Shown here one piece after another: positions 10,763-22,605 of a stretch of 64,000 nt of DNA; position 1 is the first letter of the stretch, and each line of letters begins with the position of its first letter. The DNA is from Allobosea sp. BK604 (GTDB lineage Bacteria; Pseudomonadota; Alphaproteobacteria; Rhizobiales; Beijerinckiaceae), in assembly GCF_004341515.1 (NCBI RefSeq), contig NZ_SLZF01000015.1, positions 124,001 through 188,000 of the forward strand. The letters run 5' to 3'. Both the position numbers and the translations under genes were made by a program. The notes under the pieces are model-generated. The model saw only the letters and a list, made by a program, of their open reading frames with translations. It did not search any database and was not told the DNA's origin.

Positions 10763-11893
10763 ATGGTCTTCAAACGTCATGCGCCGGCTACGCTTATTGC
10801 TGCCGTCATCATTGTTGTTTCGGCTCTGACCTTTCTGTCGGGTCGTCTCTTCTCCGGCCTGACCTCCTCGGTGGAGACGGGTCAGTTCGAGCTGATGCGG
10901 TCCATCCTCGAAACCTCGCTGCGCGATGCCTCTGATCGGGCGCTCGCGCGGGCCGAGATGGTCGCGGCGCTGCCGAGCGTGAAGCAGCTCGTGGCCGAGC
11001 GCGATCGCGAGAAGCTCTTCGCCGAGTTCGGCCCGATGTTCCAGGGCCAGAAGGACCGTTATGGGGTCGATCAGGCGCAGTTCCACATTCCTCCCGCGCA
11101 GAGCCTGCTGCGCCTGCAGGATCCGACGCAGTTCGGCGACGACCTGACGCGCTTCCGGCCGCTGGTGGTCGCCGTCAACCGCGAGAAGACCGCGCGCAAG
11201 GGTCTCGCCATCGCCCGCAGCGGCCCGGCCGTGTTCGGCGTGGCGCCGATCAGCGATGCACAGGGCAACCATGTCGGCAGCTTCGAGTTCGGCCTCGATT
11301 TCGGCGCCATCCTGGTCTCGCTCAAGGTCGCCTATGGGCTCGAGCTCAGCCTGTTCATCGAGGAGAAGCCGCTGCGCGAATTCGCCCGCGGCGTGAACCC
11401 GGCTGCTCTCAGCGACCAGAACCGTTTCGGACGCTTCCTGCGCTTTCAGACCACCAATGGCACGCTGATGGGCGGGCTCGTGGGCGATACCGATATCTCC
11501 GCCGTTTCCGAGCCGACGAATTATGTCCGCGATGCCGGCCGTGTTCCCTATGGCGTGCTGCTCCTGCCGCTGCGCGATGCCTCCGGCCAGCCGATCGGCG
11601 TCATGGCGGCGGCGCGCGATTTCAGCGGCTCGCGCGAAGCGGCGGGCCGTTCGCTGATCTGGCAGATCTGCCTCGCCGTCTTCGCGGTCATCCTCCTGGC
11701 GGTCGTGATCCTCACCGTCATTCGCGGCGCGCTGCTGCGGCCGCTGGAGATCGTGGTCGCGCGCTTCGTCGCGCTGACCTCGGGCGGCGAGGCGCGGCCC
11801 ATCGACGATGACGGGTTCTGCAAGGAGTTGCAGCCGCTCGTCGATCTCAACAACCGCATCGTCGCCCGGCGTGCGCAGGAGCCGGTCGCGTGA
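10763..11893 (+). CDS. Membrane sensor with periplasmic Cache-like domain and HAMP-like end
   Basis: The 376-residue protein has a transmembrane helix at about residues 9-28, a periplasmic region of about 270 residues with the alpha/beta pattern of Cache sensor domains (FGVAPISDAQGNHVGSFEFG, RVPYGVLLLPLRDASGQPIG), a second helix near residues 297-320 (ICLAVFAVILLAVVILTVI) and a short HAMP-like tail. There is no kinase, cyclase or methyl-accepting signalling domain. It overlaps the following pLGIC gene by four bases, so both are translated together. I infer it senses a small molecule for, or with, the channel. Confidence 0.78.
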   Translation: MVFKRHAPATLIAAVIIVVSALTFLSGRLFSGLTSSVETGQFELMRSILETSLRDASDRALARAEMVAALPSVKQLVAERDREKLFAEFGPMFQGQKDRYGVDQAQFHIPPAQSLLRLQDPTQFGDDLTRFRPLVVAVNREKTARKGLAIARSGPAVFGVAPISDAQGNHVGSFEFGLDFGAILVSLKVAYGLELSLFIEEKPLREFARGVNPAALSDQNRFGRFLRFQTTNGTLMGGLVGDTDISAVSEPTNYVRDAGRVPYGVLLLPLRDASGQPIGVMAAARDFSGSREAAGRSLIWQICLAVFAVILLAVVILTVIRGALLRPLEIVVARFVALTSGGEARPIDDDGFCKELQPLVDLNNRIVARRAQEPVA

Positions 11894-12978
11894 GACGCCT
11901 CGCCGCCGCCTGCATCGCTTGGCTGCTCTGCCTCGCCGGGCCCGCCCTCGCCGTCGATCAGGCTGCCGAACAGGCTGGCAGCCTGCCGCGCGGCAAGGGG
12001 TTGCCGCTCGTGGTCAAGGCCGCGGTCGGCTTCGTCGACCTCACCGGGCTCGACGAGAATAACAGCGTCTACAAGGGCACGGTCGATATCCGCCTGCGCT
12101 GGGAAGACCCGCGCCTGCGCCGCAAGCCCGAGGAGATGCAGCAGCCGCCTCAGACCCTACGCGGCGCCGCGGCCGAGGCGGAGCTGGCGAAAAACTGGTC
12201 GTCGCCCTTCGATATCGTCAATCTGCGCGGCGCGCCGACCGCGACGGAAACCGGCCTGCGGATTTTCCCTGATGGTCAGATCGAGCTGATGCGCCGTGTT
12301 ACCGGCGATTTCCTGACGCCGCAGGATGTCGAACGCTTCCCGTTCGATCAGCAGAAGCTTCAGGTCAAGATCGCGATCCGCAACTACAATACCGACGCGG
12401 TCAGCTTCGCCTTCGTCCAGGACGATCTCGATTTCAGCCGGCCTGCCGCCACAGCCAGCCTCGACGGCTGGGAGCTGAAATTCGTCAACCTGAAGACGGA
12501 GGAGCAACCAGGCTGGTATGGCGAGAGCCATGCCATGCTGGTCGCGGCGCTCGATATCGAGCGCAAGCCGGGTCCTGCGATCGCGGCGATCTATATCCCG
12601 CTCTTCGCCTCGCTGCTGATCCCGATGCTGGCGATCTGGCTGCACAAGATCGAGGACGGCGTCTTCGAGATCGATACGTTCGAGCTGGTCAATGTCATCA
12701 TCGGCGGGCTCTTCGCGGTGATCGCGCTGAACTTCACGGTGAATTCGTCCTTCCAGGCGCTGGCTGCGAGCGACAACTCGGTCAATCGCCTTTTCGCCCT
12801 GAACTATATCGCGCTCGGCACCAGCCTGCTGATCAACATTGCCCTGTGCCGCTTCTCCCTGGTGGCGCGCGCCTTCGGCGTCTACGTCCAGGAGCAGCTC
12901 TTCCTCGTCCTGCTCTGGGCCTTCCCGCTGCTGATCCTGACCATGGCGCTCTCGTTCATTCTCGTGGCCGTCGTCTAG
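11890..12978 (+). CDS. Pentameric ligand-gated ion channel homologue (Pro-loop receptor)
   Basis: Start is GTG at 11890, overlapping the sensor gene stop as GTGA. Residues 1-21 are a signal peptide. Residues 22-228 form the beta-sandwich ligand domain with VDIRLRWEDPRL and the loop RFPFDQQKLQVKI (149-161), the bacterial Pro-loop form of the Cys-loop, lacking its cysteine pair. Four membrane helices follow at about 231-250, 264-285, 300-322 and 335-360. Length (362) and topology fit bacterial channels such as GLIC and ELIC. Ion selectivity and ligand cannot be deduced. Coupling to a Cache-type sensor is the notable context. Confidence 0.88.
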   Translation: MRRLAAACIAWLLCLAGPALAVDQAAEQAGSLPRGKGLPLVVKAAVGFVDLTGLDENNSVYKGTVDIRLRWEDPRLRRKPEEMQQPPQTLRGAAAEAELAKNWSSPFDIVNLRGAPTATETGLRIFPDGQIELMRRVTGDFLTPQDVERFPFDQQKLQVKIAIRNYNTDAVSFAFVQDDLDFSRPAATASLDGWELKFVNLKTEEQPGWYGESHAMLVAALDIERKPGPAIAAIYIPLFASLLIPMLAIWLHKIEDGVFEIDTFELVNVIIGGLFAVIALNFTVNSSFQALAASDNSVNRLFALNYIALGTSLLINIALCRFSLVARAFGVYVQEQLFLVLLWAFPLLILTMALSFILVAVV

Positions 12979-13014
12979 ATCGTCGGACCGGACATCGTAT
13001 CCGGTCCGACGATC
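12978..13014 (+). terminator. Hairpin terminator after the channel gene
   Basis: A perfect 15-bp inverted repeat (12978-12992 with 13000-13014) and a 7-base loop begins on the stop codon of the channel gene. The following CAGCTTCTTGTTTTCG is only moderately T-rich, so the terminator call is likely but not certain. Confidence 0.75.
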
Positions 13015-13098
13015 CAGCTTCTTGTTTTCGCATCGGCTTCTTCGAAAACCGCAATCCGCTTTTCGGGCCGATGCGCCAGGAAACGCGTTTCGCCACCC

Positions 13099-13127
13099 CT
13101 TCCGTTGCCGGGAAGCAACACCTATCT
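13099..13127 (+). promoter_or_regulatory. Possible heat-shock (RpoH) promoter of clpB
   Basis: A CCTATCT box at 13121-13127 fits the alphaproteobacterial RpoH -10 pattern. The upstream CTTCCG at 13099-13104, with a 16-base spacer, is only a partial -35 match (expected CTTGAA). ClpB genes are usually RpoH-controlled, which motivates the call. Confidence 0.3.
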
Positions 13128-13221
13128 CTGCCCTTGAGAGGCCGCCCGTCAGGGGGCTTCATCCCAATGAAAGGCAGCCGATCGCGTCGCCACGGGGCGC
13201 ATCGGCGGGCGGAGTGACGAC

Positions 13222-15843
<2,622 letters not shown>

Positions 15844-15852
15844 CGGCGCGCT

Positions 15853-15892
15853 ACCTTCTCCCCTCGGGGGAGAAGGTGTCGTCGCAGACGAC
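15853..15892. repeat. Intergenic palindromic repeat after clpB
   Basis: Two adjacent hairpins lie here: an 11-bp stem ACCTTCTCCCC/GGGGAGAAGGT with a 3-base loop, then GTCGTC-GCA-GACGAC, followed by GGATGAGGG. The arrangement resembles dispersed intergenic repeats of Rhizobiales genomes, from memory of the family rather than a search. It may also stop clpB transcription. Confidence 0.6.
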
Positions 15893-16019
15893 GGATGAGG
15901 GAAGGGCCGCGTTCGCGGCCCTTTTCTTGTGCCTATGCTTGACCATCGCGCCCCCGCATTTGGTTGCAAAGGTCGCCTCTAACTCGGTAAACGGGTGCGA
16001 GTTTTTGGGCGGGGAGACA

Positions 16020-16778
16020 ATGATGCTCGTGAGGTCGGTGCCCTTTGCGATAGCGTGCTCGGCGACCATTGTCGCTCTTGTGGGCGACGCCACGGCACAA
16101 CCGGCAGCATCGGAGGCCAAGTTCGCTGAGAGAATTGTCTGTTCAGATGACGCTAGCGATCCGTCCGCGGCAGCCGAGAGCGCATGTCTTCCTCGCTTTC
16201 GTGGAATAGCCATTCGAGAGGGAGATGTACTTCGCGTCGCCCTACGGAGCGGGACAAGCAAAGCTTTCAAGGACGCGCCGATTTGTCGTCAAACTGACTC
16301 GGATGCCTGCAGCTTCTACAGGATCAGAGGCTACCATCCGGAGAACGATGCAGTGGTCGTGCAGCGATGGGGGGTGCGTTGGCCCATTCATGTTGTGCTC
16401 GGGGCCTTTATGGTGGAGCGTGCCACCGGACGTATTGTCGACCTGCCAGGTCCGCCTCACTACGCGCCGAGCGGGGCCCGCTTTCTTTCCCTGTCGGTGT
16501 GCGGTGATAATTGCTCAAACCGGATCGACATATGGTCCGTTGACGACGGGGTGGCCAAGCTCGAGTGGCGCTACCGTATCAAGGAGCGAACGGAGAAGGC
16601 CTTCACATATGAGTTTGTAGAGTGGGAGGGAAACGAGCAGATCAAGCTCCGCATTCTCCCCGAGATCGAAGCCCCAGGAGATCTCCCCGGAAAAGTCGGC
16701 GATAAAAGCCGGTCCATCCTTGCTAGCTTGACGCGCACTGAACAAATCTGGACGCTGGATCCGCAATTGCCGCAGTAA
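16020..16778 (+). CDS. Secreted protein of unknown function
   Basis: The start at 16020 follows GGGGAG with proper spacing and opens with a signal peptide (MMLVRSVPFAIACSATIVAL... ending near ATAQ). The frame is open 48 codons further upstream, but that part runs into the repeat after clpB. The mature protein of about 230 residues has three cysteine pairs (CSD/CLP, CRQ/CSF, CGDNC), suggesting disulfides in the periplasm, and beta-rich segments. No family is recognised. GC content is lower than that of its neighbours. Confidence 0.7.
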   Translation: MMLVRSVPFAIACSATIVALVGDATAQPAASEAKFAERIVCSDDASDPSAAAESACLPRFRGIAIREGDVLRVALRSGTSKAFKDAPICRQTDSDACSFYRIRGYHPENDAVVVQRWGVRWPIHVVLGAFMVERATGRIVDLPGPPHYAPSGARFLSLSVCGDNCSNRIDIWSVDDGVAKLEWRYRIKERTEKAFTYEFVEWEGNEQIKLRILPEIEAPGDLPGKVGDKSRSILASLTRTEQIWTLDPQLPQ

Positions 16779-16829
16779 TTCACCCATCGATCGACCAGCG
16801 TAGAGCCATATCCCTAAAGGCGGGTGGGT

Positions 16830-17450
16830 TCATCCCCGCTTCAGCAGGAACACGGCCTGCGCGCCAAACAGGTTCCAGAACCACCAGGGCGCGCTTACCT
16901 CGACCTTGCCGCCGGCGGCATTGAGCGCGACCGCGCGCTCCTTTTCCGCGCCGACCGCCTCGCACAGCGAGACGAAGTCGCGGATCGTGCAGAAATGGAT
17001 ATTGGGCGTGTCCCACCAGGCATAGGGCAGGGAGTCGGTCACCGGCATGCGGCCGAGGAAGAAGACCTGGCTGCGCATGCGCCAATGCCCGAAATTCGGG
17101 AAGGAGACGATGGCGCGCCGGCCGATCCGCAGCATGTGCTCGAGCACGAGCTTCGGATTCCGCGTCGCTTGGATCGTCTGCGAGAGGATGACGTAGTCGA
17201 AGGAATCGTCGGGATAATCGGCGAGATCGGTATCGGCATCGCCCTGGATCACTGAGAGCCCGCGCGCGACGCAGCCGGCGACGCCCTCGCGCGAGAGCTC
17301 GATGCCGCGCGCGTCGACCTGGCGGGTCTCGGCCAGCAGCGCCAGCAATTCGCCGTCGCCGCAGCCGACATCGAGCACCCGCGTGCCCGGCGTCACCATT
17401 TCGGCGACGAGCTTGAGATCGATGCGGTTGGTGTAGTCGCTCAACGCCAT
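16830..17450 (-). CDS. metW: Methionine biosynthesis protein MetW
   Basis: MetW works with MetX in homoserine acylation for methionine synthesis in bacteria that lack MetA. The 206-residue protein has the methyltransferase-like SAM-binding loop VLDVGCGDGELLALL and the MetW signature region SFPNFGHWRMRSQVFFLGRMPVTDSLPYAWWDTPNIHFCTI. The start MALSDYTNRIDLKL matches the family; the frame continues upstream into unlike sequence. It follows metX after 151 bases that contain a repeat. Confidence 0.93.
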   Translation of the reverse strand: MALSDYTNRIDLKLVAEMVTPGTRVLDVGCGDGELLALLAETRQVDARGIELSREGVAGCVARGLSVIQGDADTDLADYPDDSFDYVILSQTIQATRNPKLVLEHMLRIGRRAIVSFPNFGHWRMRSQVFFLGRMPVTDSLPYAWWDTPNIHFCTIRDFVSLCEAVGAEKERAVALNAAGGKVEVSAPWWFWNLFGAQAVFLLKRG

Positions 17451-17484
17451 GGCACCGCTTTCATCATCCGGCGGGTGTCCCGCG

Positions 17485-17582
17485 CCGTCATGCTCGGCCT
17501 TGTGCCGAGCATCCACGTCTTGAACACCGCCCAGCGTTGAGAAAGCCGTGGATGGCCGGGACCGGCCCGATAATGACGGGGA
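17485..17582. repeat. Intergenic inverted repeat between metX and metW
   Basis: The outer arms CGTCATGCTCGG and a degenerate ATAATGACGGGG are complementary, with inner paired segments GCCGAGCATCCACG and CCGTGGATGGCCGGG. This CGTCAT...ATGACGG layout resembles widespread Rhizobiales intergenic palindromes. It sits inside the metX-metW transcript and may shape RNA stability, which is inference. Confidence 0.55.
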
Positions 17583-17601
17583 GGGTTGATCGCTCGACCC
17601 A

Positions 17602-18774
17602 TCACAATCCCCGCGCCCGTGCCGCTGCGTTGAGGAAGCCGCGTGTCGTCGCGAACAGGTTCGGCTCTTCCAGCAGGAAGGCGTCGTGGCCCTTGTCGCT
17701 CTCGAGCTCGACGAAGGAGACCGAAGCGCCGGCGGCATTGAGCGCATGCACGATCGCGCGCGAGTCGGCGGTCGGGAACAGCCAGTCCGAGGTGAAGGAC
17801 GCCACGCAGAAGCGCGTCTTCGTCCCTGCGAAGGCCTTGGCCAGCACGCCGTCATGGTCGGCGGCAAGGTCGAAATAATCCATCGCCCGCGTCACGTAGA
17901 GATAGGAATTGGCGTCGAAGCGCTCGACGAAGCTCAGGCCTTGGTGGCGCAGGTAGCTCTCGACCTGGAAATCCGCGTCGAAGGAGAAGGTCGGCGCCTC
18001 CCGGTCCTGCAGCTTGCGGCCGAATTTCCGGTGCAGCGCCGCCTCGGAGAGATAGGTGATATGCGCGCCCATGCGCGCCACCGAGAGTCCCTTGGCCGGG
18101 CGCGTGCCCTCTTCGAGATAGCGCCCGCCGCGCCAGTCCGGATCGGCCATCACCGCCTGGCGGCCGACCTCGTGGAAGGCGATGTTCTGGGCCGAATGCC
18201 GGGCGCCGGTGGCGAGCGGCAGCGCCGCGAAGACCCGCTCGGGATAGCTCGCAGCCCATTCCAGCACCTGCATGCCGCCCATCGAGCCGCCGGCGACGCA
18301 GAACAGGGACTCGATCCCGAGCGCGTCGACCAGATGCGCCTGCGCCCGCACCATGTCGCGGATCGTCACCATCGGGAAGCCGAGGCCCCAGGGCTTGCAG
18401 GTCGCCGGGTTGGTCGAGGCCGGGCCGGTCGTGCCGGTGCAGCCGCCGATGACATTGGCGCAGATGACGAAGAAGCGGTCGGTGTCGATCGGCTTGCCCG
18501 GGCCGATCATCGCCGTCCACCAGCCGCCCTTGCCGGTGATCGGGTTGCGGCTGGCGACATGCTGATCGCCTGTCAGGGCATGGCAGACCAGCACGGCGTT
18601 GGATTTTGCGGCGTTGAGCACGCCATAGGTCTGATAGGCGATCTGCCAGGAATCGAGCACGATGCCGCAATCCATCAGCAGCGGCGTCTGCGTGCCGAAG
18701 CGCGCGACCGGGCTCGACGGCTCGTTGGCCTCCTTTAGCGGGTCGGCAAGGCTTTGAACGTCGTCGCGCATCAT
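17602..18774 (-). CDS. metX: Homoserine O-acyltransferase (acetyltransferase type)
   Basis: MetX acylates homoserine, the committed step to methionine. It is an alpha/beta hydrolase; the nucleophile serine is S164 in [13 protein letters not shown], and the C-terminal [10 protein letters not shown] and [10 protein letters not shown] supply the Asp and His of the triad. Length is 390 residues, normal. Acyl donor (acetyl or succinyl) cannot be decided without the donor-site residues being tested. The gene is followed by its partner metW. Confidence 0.94.
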   Translation of the reverse strand: MMRDDVQSLADPLKEANEPSSPVARFGTQTPLLMDCGIVLDSWQIAYQTYGVLNAAKSNAVLVCHALTGDQHVASRNPITGKGGWWTAMIGPGKPIDTDRFFVICANVIGGCTGTTGPASTNPATCKPWGLGFPMVTIRDMVRAQAHLVDALGIESLFCVAGGSMGGMQVLEWAASYPERVFAALPLATGARHSAQNIAFHEVGRQAVMADPDWRGGRYLEEGTRPAKGLSVARMGAHITYLSEAALHRKFGRKLQDREAPTFSFDADFQVESYLRHQGLSFVERFDANSYLYVTRAMDYFDLAADHDGVLAKAFAGTKTRFCVASFTSDWLFPTADSRAIVHALNAAGASVSFVELESDKGHDAFLLEEPNLFATTRGFLNAAARARGL

Positions 18775-18809
18775 CGTCCGCTTTGGCAGATGGTTTTTCT
18801 CTTTAGGCC

Positions 18810-18831
18810 GGCTCGTTCGAAAGAACGAACC
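18810..18831 (-). promoter_or_regulatory. Hairpin in the metX leader
   Basis: On the metX-coding strand a 9-bp stem GGTTCGTTC/GAACGAGCC (one G-U pair) closes a TTTC loop, 36 bases before the metX start. A TTGACA lies upstream at 18857-18862 with only a poor -10. SAM riboswitches are common before metX in alphaproteobacteria, but I could not match this leader to SAM-I, SAM-II or SAM/SAH consensus. Confidence 0.3.
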
Positions 18832-18946
18832 TACCGATGGCGCGGCCGAAGCGCGCTGTCAACGCGCGCCTGCGCAAGCGCGGCTTTGCTAAGCTTCGCC
18901 ATGAGGTCTAAGAGACGCGGCGAGGCCCGCCGAGATTGCGTTTCCC

Positions 18947-19780
18947 ATGACCGAGACAGCCCCGACTACCCTTGCCGATCTGCGCAGCGAGATCGACCGC
19001 ATCGATTCCACCATGCATGCCCTGCTGATGGAGCGCTCGCAGATCATCGAGACGCTGATCGCGGTCAAGAAGACCCAGGTCTCGGGCTCGGCCTTCCGGC
19101 CGGGTCGCGAGGCCGACATCATGAAGCGGCTCGCGCTCAGCCATCGCGGCCTGCTGCCGCTCGACACGGTCGAGAGCATCTGGCGCACGATCATCGCGAC
19201 CTTCACCTATGTGCAGGCGAATTACTCTGTGCATGCCGACGTCTCCGGCGGCGATCCGGAGATGCGTGATTCCGCCCGCTTCCATTTCGGCTTCACCGTG
19301 CCCTTCGTCACCCATGAGGATGCGCAGGCTGTGATCAGCGCAGTGGCCGAGTCGGCCGGCGATCTCGGCATCTTCCGCATGGATCTCGGCGCCAGCGCCG
19401 GGGTTTGGTGGCGCGATCTGATCGGCACCGACCGGCCGAAGATCATCGCGCGCCTGCCCTTCATCGAGCGGCCGGACCATCCGGCCGGCACGCCGGTCTA
19501 TTGCATCGCCAAGCCGCTGGCCGACGCCGCCATGCGCGAGATCGTGCTCTACGCCGCCAAGGTCGAGCGCTGGTCCGACAGCCTGCGCGCCGGCCTTGCC
19601 CAGAACCTCGCTGAAGTCTCCGCCAGCGCCGCCGACGGCTCGCACCTCTCGCTGCTGGTCGCCGCCTCCGGCGAGAGCGATCAGGCCGCGATCCGCGCTG
19701 CGCTGGCGCCGGCAGGCCTCAGCGATTTCGCCGAGGTCGGCAGCCATGCCGCCCGCTTCGCCTTCAAATCCCCCCGCTGA
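18947..19780 (+). CDS. Chorismate mutase (AroQ type) with long C-terminal region
   Basis: The first 90 residues are an AroQ-fold chorismate mutase: [26 protein letters not shown], then the conserved [17 protein letters not shown], turning chorismate into prephenate. The remaining 180 residues form a domain found with this enzyme in Rhizobiales, without an assigned role. The 277-residue gene is followed by hisC and a prephenate dehydrogenase, so the three probably form an operon linking phenylalanine/tyrosine and histidine synthesis. Confidence 0.9.
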   Translation: MTETAPTTLADLRSEIDRIDSTMHALLMERSQIIETLIAVKKTQVSGSAFRPGREADIMKRLALSHRGLLPLDTVESIWRTIIATFTYVQANYSVHADVSGGDPEMRDSARFHFGFTVPFVTHEDAQAVISAVAESAGDLGIFRMDLGASAGVWWRDLIGTDRPKIIARLPFIERPDHPAGTPVYCIAKPLADAAMREIVLYAAKVERWSDSLRAGLAQNLAEVSASAADGSHLSLLVAASGESDQAAIRAALAPAGLSDFAEVGSHAARFAFKSPR

Positions 19781-19815
19781 TCTCCCGAACCGACACCCCG
19801 CAAGGCTTTGAGCTC

Positions 19816-20925
19816 ATGACCGCGCCTGCTTCCCGTCCTGTCCCGCGTCCCGGCGTCCTCGACATCCAGGCTTATGTGCCCGGCAAATCGGCCGCCCCGG
19901 CCGGCGTGAAGCTGCATAAGCTCTCCTCGAACGAGACCCCGCTCGGCCCAAGCGCCAAGGCGGCCGAGGCCTATGGCGCGCTTGCCTCCAAGCTCGAATT
20001 CTATCCCGACGGCTCGGCGACGAAGCTGCGCGAGGCGATCGCGGGGCGCTACGGGCTCGATCCCGCGCGCATCATCTGCGGCTCCGGTTCGGACGAGCTG
20101 CTCTCGCTGATCACCAGCGCCTATATCGGCCCGGGCGACGAGGGCGTCTTCACCGAGCACGGCTTCCTGGTCTACCGCATCGCCATCATGGCGGCAGGCG
20201 GCAAGCCGGTCGTCGTGCCCGAGAAGAACTACACCGCCGATGTCGATGCCATCCTCGCGGCCGTGACGCCGCAGACCAAGGTCGTCTTCCTCGCCAACCC
20301 GAACAATCCGACCGGCACCTATTTGCCCTTCGACGAGGTCAAGCGCCTGCAGGCCGGCCTTCCCGCGAACGTGCTGCTCGTGCTCGATGCGGCCTATGCC
20401 GAATATGTCCGCCGCAACGACTATGCCTCGGGCCTCGAGCTGGTCGCCGAGCGCGAGAATGTCGTGATGACCCGCACCTTCTCGAAGATCTATGGCCTCG
20501 CCAATCTGCGGCTCGGCTGGCTCTACGGGCCGGCCCATCTCGTCGATGCGCTGAACCGCATCCGCGGCCCGTTCAACGTCAACGGCGCGGCGATCGAGGC
20601 CGGCAGCGCGGCGATCGCGGATGAGGCGCATGTCGCCGCCGCGATCGAGCACAATGACAAGTGGCTGGCCTGGACGACGGCCGAGCTGGAGAAGCTCGGT
20701 CTCACCGTCACGCCCTCGGTCGGCAATTTCATCCTGATCCACTTCCCCAAGGCGGCCGCCAAGGGCGCCAAGGAGGCCGACGCCTTCCTGACCCAGCGCG
20801 GGCTCATCCTGCGCGGCGTCGCCGCCTATGGCCTGCCCGACGCGTTGCGCATGACCATCGGCTCGGAGGAGGCCAACCGCCTCGTCGTCGCGGCGCTCGC
20901 CGAATTCCTGGGCAAGGCCGCGTGA
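19816..20925 (+). CDS. hisC: Histidinol-phosphate aminotransferase
   Basis: A fold-type I PLP enzyme of 369 residues. The Schiff-base lysine is K224 in [17 protein letters not shown], and the PLP-contact segment [13 protein letters not shown] is present. Sitting between chorismate mutase and prephenate dehydrogenase suggests it may also act as an aromatic-acid aminotransferase, as HisC2-type enzymes do; that is inference from context. Confidence 0.93.
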   Translation: MTAPASRPVPRPGVLDIQAYVPGKSAAPAGVKLHKLSSNETPLGPSAKAAEAYGALASKLEFYPDGSATKLREAIAGRYGLDPARIICGSGSDELLSLITSAYIGPGDEGVFTEHGFLVYRIAIMAAGGKPVVVPEKNYTADVDAILAAVTPQTKVVFLANPNNPTGTYLPFDEVKRLQAGLPANVLLVLDAAYAEYVRRNDYASGLELVAERENVVMTRTFSKIYGLANLRLGWLYGPAHLVDALNRIRGPFNVNGAAIEAGSAAIADEAHVAAAIEHNDKWLAWTTAELEKLGLTVTPSVGNFILIHFPKAAAKGAKEADAFLTQRGLILRGVAAYGLPDALRMTIGSEEANRLVVAALAEFLGKAA

Positions 20926-21869
20926 GCGCCGCGCTGGAAAGCTTCGCGCCGCGCCGCGACGAGCCGATCTTTGGCCGGCTCGCGATCATCGGCATCGGCC
21001 TGATCGGCTCCTCGATCGCGCGCGCCGCCAAGGAGCTCAACCTCGCCGGCCGCATCGTGCTGAGCGATCGCGACGAGGCCGTGCGCCTGCGCGCCCGCGA
21101 GCTCGATCTCGGCCACGAGATCGCAGAGACGGCGGCCGAGGCCGTGCGCGAGGCCGATCACATCATCCTCTGCGTGCCGGTTGGCGCCTGTGGTGCCGTG
21201 GCCGCCGAGATCGCCGCGTCCCTCAAACCGGGCGCGATCCTGTCGGATGTCGGCTCGGTCAAGAACGCCGTCGTCGAGGCGGTCTCGCCGCATGTGCCCG
21301 ACGGCGTCCATCTCGTTCCCGCGCATCCGGTCGCCGGCACCGAGAATTCCGGCCCAGATGCCGGCTTCCCCAGCCTCTTCCTCAATCGCTGGTGCATCCT
21401 GACCCCGCCCGAGGGCACGGATGCCGCGGCGACCGCCGCGACCCGGCATTTCTGGGAGGGCATGGGCGCGCTGGTCGAGGTCATGACCGCCCAGCACCAC
21501 GACCTCGTGCTCGCCATCACCAGCCATTTGCCGCATCTCATCGCCTATAACATCGTCGGCACCGCCGAGGATCTGGAGGCCGTGACGCAGTCGGAGGTGA
21601 TCAAGTTCTCGGCCGGCGGCTTCCGCGATTTCACCCGCATCGCCGCCTCCGATCCGACCATGTGGCGCGACGTCTTCCTGCACAACAAGGACGCGGTTCT
21701 GGAGATGCTCGGCCGCTTCAGCGAGGACCTGTCGATCCTGACGCGCGCCATCCGCTTCGGCGACGGCGAGACCCTGCACAAGCACTTCACCCGCACCCGC
21801 GCCATCCGCCGCGGCATCATCGCGCTCGGCCAGGAAAAGCCCGAGACGGAAAAGCTGCGCAAATCATAA
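20922..21869 (+). CDS. tyrC: Prephenate/arogenate dehydrogenase
   Basis: The start is GTG at 20922, overlapping the hisC stop as GTGA. The 315-residue product begins with a Rossmann NAD(P)-binding motif [12 protein letters not shown] and contains the prephenate dehydrogenase segments [27 protein letters not shown] and [20 protein letters not shown]. It oxidatively decarboxylates prephenate or arogenate toward tyrosine. The frame is open upstream inside hisC, but that part is a shadow. Confidence 0.92.
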   Translation: MSAALESFAPRRDEPIFGRLAIIGIGLIGSSIARAAKELNLAGRIVLSDRDEAVRLRARELDLGHEIAETAAEAVREADHIILCVPVGACGAVAAEIAASLKPGAILSDVGSVKNAVVEAVSPHVPDGVHLVPAHPVAGTENSGPDAGFPSLFLNRWCILTPPEGTDAAATAATRHFWEGMGALVEVMTAQHHDLVLAITSHLPHLIAYNIVGTAEDLEAVTQSEVIKFSAGGFRDFTRIAASDPTMWRDVFLHNKDAVLEMLGRFSEDLSILTRAIRFGDGETLHKHFTRTRAIRRGIIALGQEKPETEKLRKS

Positions 21870-21938
21870 ACGAACGGGGCAGGTTTCCTCCCTTCGTCCT
21901 TGCCAAGAATCGGCCGGGCTGGTAGAGCCCCAGCCGTC

Positions 21939-22014
21939 GCCGCAATAGCTCAGCTGGTAGAGCACCTCATTCGTAATGAGGGGGTCGGGGGTTCGAATCC
22001 CTCTTGCGGCACCA
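21939..22014 (+). tRNA. tRNA-Thr (anticodon CGT)
   Basis: The cloverleaf is complete: acceptor arms GCCGCAA/TTGCGGC, D stem GCTC/GAGC, anticodon stem CCTCA/TGAGG around TTCGTAA (anticodon CGT, reading ACG), a T loop with TTCGAAT, and an encoded CCA. It spans the left junction of the prophage, whose DNA restores its 3' half. Confidence 0.97.
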
Positions 22015-22016
22015 TC
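21970..22016. repeat. attL core (47-bp direct repeat)
   Basis: These 47 bases, from the anticodon loop to two bases past CCA, recur exactly at 63565-63611. Identity breaks at both edges (CA against GT on the left, G against C on the right). This marks site-specific integration at the tRNA 3' end. Confidence 0.95.
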
Positions 22017-22088
22017 GATTTTTCTCAATAAAATCAGTTCACTATGCCCCGGCGTTGGCCGGAGCGTTTTATGCCATGTTCTGAGCCA

Positions 22089-22108
22089 AGGGTGACGCAC
22101 AGGGTAAC
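22089..22108. other. Candidate left arm-type integrase sites
   Basis: AGGGTGAC at 22089-22096 and AGGGTAAC at 22101-22108 are direct repeats with starts 12 bases apart. The same pair with the same 12-base step occurs beside attR at 63409-63428. Paired short repeats near both att cores are expected of tyrosine integrase arm sites. Confidence 0.5.
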
Positions 22109-22139
22109 AAAAAAGGCACCTGCGTCATGCAGGTGCCTT
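22105..22139 (-). terminator. Terminator for the 22161-22568 minus-strand gene
   Basis: An 11-bp perfect stem (22113-22123 with 22129-22139, AAGGCACCTGC/GCAGGTGCCTT) has a 5-base loop. On the minus strand it runs into TTTTTTGTT. It lies 22 bases past the end of the gene. Confidence 0.85.
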
Positions 22140-22160
22140 CAGCGGGAGACCGTCGCGCGG

Positions 22161-22568
22161 CTATTGCCCGTCCTTCCAAGCGAGATCGCTGGCGACCGCG
22201 GCAACGCGCAGGGCGCCCTCGAACGCGTGAAGCTCATCAGCCAGGATGAGGCGATGAAGGTCCTCCAACTCGACCGCGCCATCGGGGCGGACACCGCGCG
22301 CCGCGTCGGCTAGGCCGTCAGCGACGGTTGCGATTTCCTCCCGCAGGCTCTCGAGATAATCGCCGGCCGCATTGAATGTGCCCCTGCTGGGCGCAATGGA
22401 ATATCTGGGCTGCGCTAGAATTCCATCGAGCACATTCACGGTCAGCCGCAAGGCTTCGTAGAGTGGCAACATCAGCCGCGGTCCGAGCTCGGCCCCGATC
22501 GGCGGGAGGTGAACCTTGTCGGGTGTGGGCAAGCCAGTGGCGGCTGCCGGAACGCGAGCGTCGGGCAT
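22161..22568 (-). CDS. Prophage protein of unknown function
   Basis: The 135-residue product is acidic and mostly helical (AAGDYLESLREEIATVADGLADAA, DLHRLILADELHAFEGALRVAA), with a proline-rich start. No family is recognised. It is divergent from the XRE regulator gene across a phased operator array and ends at a strong terminator, so it is a separate transcription unit likely controlled with the regulator. Confidence 0.7.
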   Translation of the reverse strand: MPDARVPAAATGLPTPDKVHLPPIGAELGPRLMLPLYEALRLTVNVLDGILAQPRYSIAPSRGTFNAAGDYLESLREEIATVADGLADAARGVRPDGAVELEDLHRLILADELHAFEGALRVAAVASDLAWKDGQ

Positions 22569-22605
22569 GATGTTCTCCTGAAGCTTGAGCGGAATGGCTT
22601 GGCTT

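Noticed and set aside
21864-22100. Minus-strand frame across tRNA-Thr containing GIRTPDPLI
   Set aside because: It is the antisense translation of the tRNA, a well-known false gene; the same frame recurs at attR (63450-63842) for the same reason.
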